Source: Petrosia ficiformis (taxonomy: Eukaryota; Porifera; Demospongiae; Haplosclerida; Petrosiidae). From it: a DNA stretch of 64,000 nucleotides. The notes beneath the pieces were generated by a model. The model did not search any database, had not been told where the DNA came from, and was given only the letters and a program-made list of their open reading frames with translations. The stretch is taken from contig OX345642.1 in assembly GCA_947044365.1 (NCBI GenBank), positions 643,501 to 707,500 of the forward strand, read 5' to 3'. This document shows, piece by piece, positions 40,498 through 52,700 of this stretch (position 1 is its first letter; every line of letters starts with the position of its first letter). The position numbers and the translations under genes were made by a program.

Positions 40498-40721
40498 ATG
40501 GCTGAAACTAATGGATCAAAAACCAGTTCCAAGAAAACGACCTCAAGCAATGTTGCAGCTCTGACTAAAATGCTCAAAGCCCCAAAGCCGCCTCCAAAGG
40601 TAGATTCAACCAGATCACTGATATTAAAATGCATAGATTATCAATTACATGTGATTACACTTTGGGATGATTTTGTTGTTCATTAATTAACGAATAGTTT
40701 GTAGATTAGACTATATATATA

Positions 40722-40763
<42 letters not shown>

Positions 40764-43700
40764 TATATACTTAAATAGTAAATTATATATGATATATATA
40801 TACATAGTGTGTATGCATAATAGGCACAGTGTAATTTAATCTTTTTGTCTCTGCAGTACTCTCCATCTATGTATCTTGCAGAGATGAGTCTTACAACGAG
40901 TGAGAAACTCTCTCAAACAAGAGAAATGTATCCACCTCGTATAATAGAGTTTATGGATATTGGAGCAAATGCAATACTGAAAGTAAATATAATCATAATA
41001 AATAATGAAATCTGACTGACTCTGACATTTGACACTTTTAACTACCTCACAGCCTAGTTGCCCCATTGCATAATCTTGGGATACCAGCATACTAATTCAG
41101 TTCTAATGCAGAGTTTCTGTGTTAGTGTTACTGCATTAATTGTTACCGTGCCTGCTATAATAAGCATTCGACTATAGTAAGCATTCGATTCCAGTAGTAC
41201 TGATTTAGTATGTTGGTTTCCCCAGACCCTTCCTCCTCTGTGTAAAGGGGTGGCAAGCCAGGCTAACCATAGCTTAGTTTACTAATATTGGAAGATACCT
41301 GAATTAGAAATCAATTTCCTAACTAGGTTGAAACCCTATGGCGACTCATTAAAAGCCCTCCCAGTCAATTATTTATAAAATACATAATTATTATTTTAAA
41401 ATCACTATTAATGGCACATCTCATATAGGACTCTGCAGTGGATGCTGATCAAGCCCTCTTTCAACCATTTCCTTCAGAAATAACTTTCCAGCAGTTTGAA
41501 AGAAAAAAAACTTACGAATTTCCTCTAATTTTTAGGAACCTTGACAGGGTAAGAATATTGAAACAGGGATTAAGTGAATGATCAGAGAAAGAGTAAAATA
41601 TGATTTGAAATATGTATAAGCTAAGCATTATCTATTCGTTTTTGCAAACGTTTTGCAACATATTGAATTTGAAATGTAAAGACTGCTTTATATAGAGCTC
41701 ATCTTGGTTTTTAAATATTCCCAACTAAGTTACTAGATCTTACACAACCTATTACATGGAATTAATTATTTTTCTCTGTTTAGGTTGCACGGCACATCAA
41801 AGTAACTCACAAGACCTCACCATACTTCTCAATAATGAGTACCAAACCAAGTGGTCAAAAGATAGCTCCAGGAATGGAAATTGCATACAACATATCATTT
41901 ACTCCAGATGAAAACAAGGTATAAAGCAATACATCATGAGATATACGCATATACACACACATTAATGAAATAATGTATTTATATAAAAGACCATCATGTA
42001 GCATTTAGTTAAAGGAGGACAGTGCATACTGAAATAGGCTATTCAAACTGTTCAGTGTATGTTTGAAAGTATGATAGGGTAACATTATCTAATATTTGAA
42101 CTACTACCTAACTCATTGCTCTGCCCAGACTCTAGTGGCTTAGTGGGAGCATCTGGTCCTGAATATGGGTTTATTGAGTTTCTAACTTATTATGTGTTTA
42201 GTAACTATGTTGTATAGAAGATCATAATCTTACAATACGTTTTATGTTCATCCTTTCTGTAGGACTACAATCATGAGCTGATATGTGTAACAGAGAGAGA
42301 GAAATTCATTGTTCCAATAAAAGCCATTGGAGCAAGAGCTGTTCTTGATTTTCCAGATGAAATACACTTTAATACTGCACCAGTTAAGGTGAGGGCAGTA
42401 TGTTTGTTATTCTGTGATCAATACACAAATCATACAAAGAGAGCTACAAATTTATTATACCAAATAAATTATAATCTCTTATACTATTTATACAGTACTG
42501 TACAACCAAGACTGTACTGGTTAGAAATGTTGGGAAGAAAGGAAGCAAAATTGAGTTGGAGACAAGCAAGTATGTGCAGCCCATTGGTCTTTAGTCTCCA
42601 GTTCATTATTCCAATCTATTTGAAATTTATCTTGTTTTCTTTCTAGACCGTTTTCGGTATCTCCAATGAAGTTCACATTGGAATCTAACTCCTGTATACA
42701 AGTGGAAGTTGGTTTCTGTCCACAAAGGATTGAGGATCAGTCTCAGGAGCTTTCAATATTATATGATACAGGTGGGGGTTATAAAGACACTTCATGTAAA
42801 CTACAGTAGAGGTGTACTCTATCTACCTGACCTCATTTAGATTTTATTATCTCTCTCTCTATTTCTTATACAATGATACATATTTATCACTTTCTATTCA
42901 TTGTAGGTGAAAAGGTTTATGTTCCACTTCATGGAACTGCTGTTAATGTCAACGTTAGACTGGACAAGAACTCACTTTTAATGGACAACACTTATATTGG
43001 ACTATGTTCTCAAAGGTAAGAAACTAGTGACGAATTTCCTTTCAGATACATGTGTATCTACTACAGATATTATGTTTGTGACTTATTGTGGTACTAGTAT
43101 TAATATTGTACTCTTGTGTCATAGGATAGTAACATTGTCAAATCGGGCTGATGTTGCTGTTCATTTTGAATGGAAATCAGTGGCAAGTGAAGAAGAAGAA
43201 CAACTCCAGAAGGAGATGTTAGTTTTTTAAAATAATAAATCATGACAGCTGATATTCTACAGTATATAAGATAATTATGGTCAATATTTTAAAGATGTGA
43301 TAGAGAGTGAGACGGACAAAGACAGAGAGAGTACTCCTGTCATCATATAGTGATTTTTTATTGTCCACAACTATATCTAAAATGTAATGTTGATCAGATT
43401 TAATTGTACTGCGAGCTATTATCCGATCAATGAATAGTGCATGAAATAATGTGTTTAATATTAAGAAGTACATAATTTGATAAGAGGTAACTAGTTTATT
43501 GAGGCGATTTAAACTGCTTTTATTCCTAAGATTGTTTTAACAACAGCAAATGCCTTATAGTACTGTGTTATAAGAAATTTGCTGTTGTTAAAACAATTTT
43601 AGGAGTAAAACTAGTTAAAATCACCTCAATAAACTGGTTACCTACTATCAACTCAGATTGGAACTACACTATTAGTTGGCTTTGTCAGGAATCCTCTACC

Positions 43701-46700
43701 TACTTAAATATAATTTGATAATGACAGAAATAAAATTAGGGAAGCCCAACTGTATAACAATATACCTATTCATTATATACATGTACATGTCCTTTATTAG
43801 CTCTGTCTCTCTCTGTCTCTTGCCCTACTTTCAGGTTTACTCAACAAGTAATTGATGAAGAGACATCTTCAAAAGATGCATTTCTAGAACGTTGTCTTCA
43901 CAATCCATCTATAAGGGACAGATTCCCTATTCTCAGTCATTCATATGAAAATAGGAAAAAGGTATGTGTATTACAATATCTTGTGTGTTAGCATTGTTAT
44001 CTTGTGTGTTAACATTAAAATATTGTACTACTTTCTTCTGTATTATAATATGACTCATAACGAAAATATCTTGTGTATTATCATTGTGTGTATTTCTTAC
44101 AGCTGGTCTATAATGAGAAGTTTCTTTACTCAAGTGATGTATTTGATATAGATCCAGTGGTATGTTTACTAATACATGATTTGTCTATAAGCTAGGTTTG
44201 CTTGTATATATTATACAAATGTATTAAACACAGGAAGGAGATGTTTGGCCAAACTCACAAGCTGAAATAACTATTACATTTCAACCAGAGAAAGCTGCTA
44301 GGTATGTACATACATACATTTAACTCAATGCTTAATCTGTTTATAGTATCAATGGACACATTTCTGTTAGCCATTCTATATACATTGCATATTTTGATGT
44401 CACTGGTAGAGAATTGTCTAAAAGTGACATCTCAATATTCTATAGCCAATCTACTGCATATTGTGATATTACTGGTAGACAGAAATGATGTCACTGGTAG
44501 AGAGAGTCATCTACCAGTGACATCATAATGTCATCACAATATTCTATTAGCCACTCCACTGTTGCATATTGTGATGTCATTGGTAGAGAGAGTGACATCA
44601 CATCACATCACAGTGTCATCACAATATTCCATTGATTTCTTTTAGCCATTCTACTGTTGCATATTGTGATGTCACTGGTAGAGAGAGTGACATCACATCA
44701 CATCACAGTGTCATCACAATATTCCATTGATTTCTTTTAGCCATTCTACTGTTGCATATTGTGATGTCACTGGTAGAGAGAGTGACATCACATCACATCA
44801 CAGTGTCATCACAATATTCCATTGATTTCTTTTAGCCATTCTACTGTTGCATATTGTGATGTCACTGGTAGAGAGAGTCGTCTACCTCTAAAAATCAAAG
44901 GAGAAGGAATTGGACCAAAACTAAAGTTTTCATTTGATACACTGGACATACAAAATGTTTTTGTCAACTCAGCACATGCATACGAGGTAAGTATTACATG
45001 TAAAGACAATAGGACATCCACTAACCTCATTCTTACAGGTGATTCTTGTGAATAAGGGTGATATTGAGGCTAACTATGCAATCCAGCCTTCGTCTAGTTT
45101 GTTTGGACCTAAGTTCTCTTTCAATCCATCTTCTGGTCACTTGTTTCCTGATGGACTACAGGCTATTCAGGTAATGAACAAGGTTATATGGATATACAAA
45201 CCATTACATACAGTATGAAGTTTAGTATCAATGATTGATTAGAAGATGTATGGTATATACACAGTATGAACTGATGAATACAAGAATAGTTAAACATGCA
45301 TGTCTCAACTGGGCATAGTTCAATCTGATAGTGTCTCAATTCATTAGACATTAGTACAATTATTGTATGTTGCAGTCATCTGTGATGTAGTTTAATTATA
45401 TGTTAGTGTTTCAACAGTGAATCAATTCAATTTGTATGTTGATTTCTCAACTCAATAGTGCTGTTACGTATTATATTATACAGCTGTATTTTAGCTTGTA
45501 CTCAATACAATGGTGAGATGAATCATTTCATGAGTGCAATTCTGTAATTCATGTAGATTTCTTTCTCATCATCTACATTGGGTAAATTTGATGAAGAGTT
45601 TATATGGCAGGTTGAAGGAAGTCCAGAACCACTCAAATTGAGAATAATGTATGTTAATAATGACTACAATTATATTGAATATACTGTACTAACATCTCAC
45701 AGAGGAACTGTAATTGGTCCAACTTTCCAGTTCAATGTTCCAGAAATAAACTTTGGTACCATTTCGTATGGTTAGTACAGCTTATATTAATGATATCGTG
45801 CATATAATGTATATATGTATGCTTGTCTGTGTGTCTGTCTGTGTATATAATACATGTATATAATCTTTCAGGTTTCCGTGTTACCCATGAGCTCATTCTA
45901 ACTAATACATCTGAGGTTCCTATGACCTTTGACCTTCATGTACCACTTGAAGAAAAAGAAAAGAGAACTGGTAGTCAGGAAATCATTATTAAACCTCAGA
46001 ATGGAATCCTACCACCTAATATACAACAAGGAATAAAGGTTATATAAATAAATTTAATGATCTCAGTCTGTTATAAAATACCCCTAGCAATTTTGTATAA
46101 AATTATACTAAAATAATTATAACAATGAGAGTATGGTAGTACTCTCTATGTAAGGATGGCCGGGAAAATTTGGCCTTTTCAATTATTGCAAGTGATGAGC
46201 CGAAATCACTGATAATATATATACAGAGAAATCATAAACACCTACCTTTTGATATTGAATGATTTTATTACTAACAAGACCTTCTAGATGGCCATAGTCA
46301 CTAGATAGTCTAGGACTGGTGGGACTATATATTTCTACAGACAATGCTATAAGTGAAAGAGAATGGTCATCATTATGTGATAAACATTATACACACAACT
46401 GTCCTGTGTTGAATTAATTTTGATCTACATTCAAACTCCATGAACCGCTGAAGTACTTCAATATGTATTATAAAATATATAATTATAGTTATTATCATAC
46501 AAATACCAGTAAATACTTTACAACAAATGGACACCATTTTGTAAGTAATATAATTGTGCCTATGCTGTTTGAATACAACCATGGTTGTATGATTTTATAT
46601 GAACACTATTATAACTTACACGAAATTATTTTTGAACCTAACATTCCTTCAAAATTTTAATCTTGAGTAAAAGGATAGAAACAACTATAATAAAAAAGAA

Positions 46701-49700
46701 TGAACATGTAGGGATATCAAACAAGAATGGGATGTGCCTAACTACATAAGTAGCTACAGGAAGGACATAGTACAAAAGATGTATACAAAGTTATATGGAA
46801 GGTGTTAGTTTAATTATTGTGTTAGTTAACATACAATCAATGGGGGAAAAATACTTTATTTGAAAGATAAAGTGTAAAACAAAAAAAAACAAAAAAAAAC
46901 AAAACAAAAAGTAAGATAGGGTAAAGAGTCCTTGGACACATGCGTACACATTAAGAACTTAGGAGAACTAAAGAAGATAAAAAGTGAGCATTGCAAGGGA
47001 AATAAACTATGTAATAACTAGTATACATTATAGTTGTATAGCTGATTATAAAATATGTGTGCATGTACATCTGAAAACAAAACAGACAACCATTACAACA
47101 CACTCTTGTTGTTCAAGGAACAAAAGTATGGAATGAGTATTCACTCAAATAATTGTATTCGTTATCAAAGTCGTAGTCAAAGTCTGTCACTGCTCTTAGT
47201 TGTCTCTCTGTGTACTCCTCAATGATAGCCTGTCGATTGATTTCAGATGATTCCTCTCTCTGACGATACTTGTAACAACAAGATACAATGATGAATACAA
47301 TCAAAGAGACTACAGCTAAACAAGTCTTCAATGCAGGTAGCCAATAATGAGAATCTTCATATGTATGTAGAAAAAGAGCAGGAATTTGAAGCAGTACAGA
47401 AACTGATTGATAAGCATACCACAGTCCAATTAGTAGACCTTGCATACTACGTGGACCCTGAGCCAAGATGAATTCAAGAGCAGAGAGAAATATTAATATG
47501 AGTGATAATCCATTAAGAAACTGTGATAGGATTATAAGAATAGGAATATAGCTAGGTGGCTTTTCATCTTCATAACCAGATGCAAACTCATAATCGTCTA
47601 TTCTTTCAATGAAGTTGGAGAGTAATATATCAACAGCTGTCATTAAGCCTGATGAAATCACAACTAGTATTAGACCTGTTCCCATTTTGTTTAGAATACT
47701 GATCCTGTATGTGTATCGATTAAAACAGGGTCTTATAATCAACATGTGTACTGGAATCAGTAGAACAGGTAAAATATTTTGGATGTTTACGAAATAAAAA
47801 ATGAAATATGGTGTATCCCAAGAATCATAGGATAAAAACACTGCTAACGATGTTAAAGTATTTGGTAAAAGAAGGAATCCAAACAGAGATATCAATACCG
47901 ACAAGATTCTACCAAATGTCTTAACATCCTCCACTTCTTCAGTAGTAAACGGTCCCCCATACCTGTTCTTAGCTAGATCCAGTTTGGAAGGAACTTCTCC
48001 ATAAGTGAAGGCACTACGAAAGACAGGTTGGCTATGAGATCTTGCATAGTTCAGAACTTTGAATATGTGTTTAACAGGATTGATACGACTAACTGGCTCT
48101 GTAGTGAAGTGACTACGACAACAAGAACAGAAGAGGATAATAAAAACTGAAATAAACGAAAAAACTCCCAAACCAGCAAAAGCAGTAAATAGTTTTAAAG
48201 CATCATAAAACAACCAAACAACAAAACCGAATGAATCCAAAATGTTAGCGGTATATAAAGACCAAAAGTACCAGTTAACAAACACACTTAACTTGTCATT
48301 AGAAGCAAATTGTAACTGATCTGTTCCAAACTGTATAGCATTTGATTCAAATAGTCCTAATCCAAACTGATATATTACTAGACCAACACAAGCAGGAATA
48401 AGATATGAATAGTTAACAGAGCAATGCATATCATTTTTACTATCAAATATACATATTTCTATAATGGAAAGTTCTGCTGTTATAGTAGGTACAGCAATAA
48501 CCACACCAATCAATGAAAGGATGGTACCAGCAATCATGAGTTTATATCGAGACAAGCAAACCTCAGCTAAGAGGCCAGAAACAGGATACAGAAGGAAAAC
48601 AACAGCTTGAACTACTGAGACAGCAATGAAAAGATACGCAAAGTAATTTAAAATTGATAACAACTGAAAAAAGAAGTAATATCTAAAGCCATGAATTAAC
48701 ACACTCCATGTTAAGAGAAGTAGTATTCCTTTTGAACAGACACATCCTACACAACAAGATCTACAACACTTGATACAACAACCTCTTGACTCTCTGCTGT
48801 TCGGTACAGACTGGTTCTCCTCATTCTCCATCGTACTGACAAATGCACTAATTCAATACTCACATTTTATATACATACATGTAGGCATCTAAGTTAATAA
48901 TATCATAGTAATGAGGTTATACTGAGAGAAGTTACCATACTCTGTAATAATTACTGTAAATGAAATTAAAAAAGCATAAGTATACCTTCTTTTTACTCTA
49001 GCTATACTTATGTATGTTATTATAATTATGGAAGCACACTTCAAAATGAAATTAAAAAAGCATAAGTATACCTTCTTTTTACTCTAGCTATACTTATGTA
49101 TGTTATTATAATTATGGAAGCACACTTCAAAAATAGATTGGTTAGTGCGTTTTACAAGGATTTAACAATTAGTTGGTTGTTCAAGATACATACATCTAAC
49201 CCCATAGCTACTTTGTACTAATTATATTAAAATATATGTACCAATTATCATGCCTAATATCTCATATTAGATGAAAAAGGTTTGGAAACCTACAGTGATT
49301 TAATTAAAACTGCTTCTTTGTACATTTATTAGACAGGATAAGGATATTGAATTACAACTATTGGATTATAATTACATATATATCCATAACAACCAATTAA
49401 ATTATGACTTACACTATTCCTTGGAACTGTACTAACCAATATATTAATGATTTTATTTTTGCAGTGCAGCTATTTTATATAATTTCGTGATATCATTTGA
49501 TTCATCTTGTGTCATCCTAACCTTTTCATGCTTTTTGGGCATTGACAACTTGACATCCAAACATACATGTTCTATCATTCTTGAATAAAGTTGATAATGA
49601 ACTACATACTAATACTAACAATAAAAAACATATGAAGGGAAATTCTGATCAGCATGAAACTAAAACAGGAATACCACATAGCTTTTGATATTGAGTGTTT

Positions 49701-52700
49701 TGATAACTAACAAGACCTTCCAAATAACCAGAGATCGTTGTTAAAGTAAAGAACTGGCAAACAGCAAAAAAGACTAAATGTCGATCATATTAATATTATG
49801 TATTTTCATAACTACGTGTATGGAGTTATCAAGCAGTTTAGCACAAATACAAATGTTTTTACAGTTAAATTCCATCGAAATATTGTCATATGGTTCTGTT
49901 TCCTGACCTCAACAAATACTTTACAACAATTCTTGGTGAATGAACACCATTCTGTAAATAACATAATTGTGCCTATGCTGCTCTTATAATACAACCATGA
50001 TTGTATGATTTCATATGATAACTTACACAAACTTATTTTTGAGCCAAACATTCCTCCAAAATTGATTCTTGAGAATTACATATAAGAAAGAAGTGGTGTG
50101 GAAATATTAAGCCAACTGCAAGACATTTTGACCTATGTTCACCAGTTTTGTGCATAAATACGTATACTTTAAAAACTGAAATTGTTTAAAACAGTATCAT
50201 AAATAATTATATGTTTTTGCTTCTGTGTTCTATCTGTTAGTGAATACGAGTGAAAATTCTCAATATTTGTTTATAGCACCCTGGATTAGCCGCTGTATAT
50301 ATAAAGGTATAATTAATTATGAACATAATTTGCTTCTATATGGAATTCGATACTCTCAAGTCACAAATAGCCTCCCACACTATTAGCCAAATGATGAGTG
50401 CATTTACTAATTACGTACTAATGATGTAATTCATTGTTCATGGCTGAATAGTTTTCCAGTGTGGGTTAACTGTGGGACTTTGTAGTGCATATACTATAAA
50501 TGAATGTCAAGACTACAAGATTGTGTAACATAGTTCACCAACAAAATTTTATTTGTATTGGCTAGTGGCTACTCATATTCAACAACAAATAGAACAATGA
50601 TGAAGCAACAATAAAATTGGTTGAAGTAACAAATCAATTTTTACAGTGATATACTTCAGTTATAATTTACTGGAGATTAACTAAGTTATTAGATATGTCC
50701 TGCATGACTGGCTGTTTCCATATCACTCCATATAAGAAGAAAGTTAACAAATGATCCTGTTGATTACTTCACCATTTATCAACTATTGATTCAATAAAGG
50801 AGTAGAAACAAGTATACATAATAATGAACATGTAGGGATATCAAAGCACAGAAACAAGAATGGGATGGTACCTTAGCAAACTAACTACTTCCATATCTAC
50901 ATAAGTAGCTTCAGTGAATAGTAAAACACATAGTAAAAAGCTATATCTATGTATATGGTTATGTCATGGAGGTGTTAGTTAACATTCTTGTTCAATCAAT
51001 GTAAACTATGTTATTAGAGATGTATGACTGATTATATATAAAATGTGTGTGCATGTACATCTAAAAAAACTGACAACCATTACAAAACACTCTTGTTGTT
51101 CAAACAACAACAGTATGGAATGAGTAATCACTCAAATAACTGTATTCATTATCATAGTCGTAGTCAAAGTCTGTCACTGATCTTAGTTGTCTCTCTGTGT
51201 ACTCCTCAATGATAGCCTGTCGATTGATTTCAGATGATTCCTCTCTCTGACGATACTTGTAACAACAAGATACAATGATGAATACAATCAAAGAGAGTAC
51301 AGCTAAGCAAGTCTTCAATGCAGGTAGCCAATAATGAGAATCTTCATATGTATGCAGAAAAAGAGCAGGAATTTGAAGCAGTACATAAACCGATTGGAAA
51401 GCATACCACAGTCCAATTAGTAGACCTTGCATACTACGTGGACCCTGAGCCAAAATGAATTCAAGAGCAGAGAGAAATATTAATATGAGTGATAATCCAT
51501 TAAGAAACTGTGATAGGATTATAAGAATAGGAATATAGCTAGGTGGCTTTTCATCTTCATAACCAGATGCAGAATCATAATCGTCTATTCTTTCAATGAA
51601 GTTGGAGAGTAACATATCAACAGCTGTCATTAAGCCTGATGAAATCACAACTAATATGAGACCTGTTCCCATTTTGTTTAGAATACTGATCCTGTATGTG
51701 TATCGATTAAAGCATGGTCTTATAATCAACATGTGTACTGGAATCAGTAGAACAGGTAGGATGTTTACAACAAGATTACTAATAGAGAAATACAGGTTGT
51801 GAAAGTGTTCTGAAACTTGGCTAATGAACACTGCTAAAGGTTTTAGAGTATTTGGTAAAAGAAGGAATCCAAACAGAGATATCAATACCAACATGATTCT
51901 ACCAAATGTCTTAACATCCTCCACTTCTTCAGTAGTAAATGGTCCCCCATACCTGTTCTTCGCTAGATCCAGTCTGGAAGGTACTTCTCCATAAGTGAAA
52001 GCACTACGAAAGACAGGCTGGCTATGACGTCTTGCATAGTTCAGAACATTAAATATGTGTTTAACAGGATTGATACGACTAACTGGTTCTGTAGTGAAGT
52101 GACTACGACAACAAGAGCAGAAGAGGATAATAAAAACTGAAATAAACGAAAAAACTCCCAAACCAGCAAGACCAATAGATATTTTAAAATTGGTAGAAGA
52201 TAAGTGGAAGTAAATTCCAGTAAAAGCAAATGGATGCAAAATGTTAGTGATGTATAAAGACCAAAAGTACCAGTTAACAAACACACTTAACTTGTCATTA
52301 GAAGCAAATTGTAACTGATCTGTTCCAAACTGTATAGCATTTGATTCAAATAGTCCTAATCCAAACTGATATATTACTAGACCAACACAAGCAGGAATAA
52401 CCAATGGACAATGACTAGAGCATTCTGCGTCAAATCTATCTTCTTCTATTTTGAAAATTTCCGCTGTTGCAGTAGGTACAGCAATAACCACACCAATCAA
52501 TGAAAGTATGGTACCAGCAATCATGAGTTTATATCGAGACAAGCAAACCTCACCTAAGAGGCCAGAAACAGGATACAGAAGGAAAACAACAGCTTGAACT
52601 ACTGAGACAGCAATGAAAAAATATACAAAGTCATTTGACATTGATAAAAACTGAAAATACAAGTAATATCTAAAGCCATGAATTAACACACTCCATGTTA

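Larger units (their letters stand above)
40498..46038 (+). other. HYDIN: HYDIN exon map, exons 1-17
   Basis: Exons by splice motifs and continuous frame: 40498-40599, 40857-40982, 41429-41548, 41784-41918, 42263-42388, 42496-42569, 42647-42771, 42907-43015, 43125-43217, 43835-43961, 44103-44159, 44234-44301, 44836-44986, 45039-45170, 45557-45648, 45703-45770, 45872-46038. Boundaries are by eye, within one or two bases. Exon 17 ends with a weak donor (GTTATA), opening the 7.1-kb intron. An AT dinucleotide run fills part of intron 1 (about 40705-40805). Confidence 0.85.
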
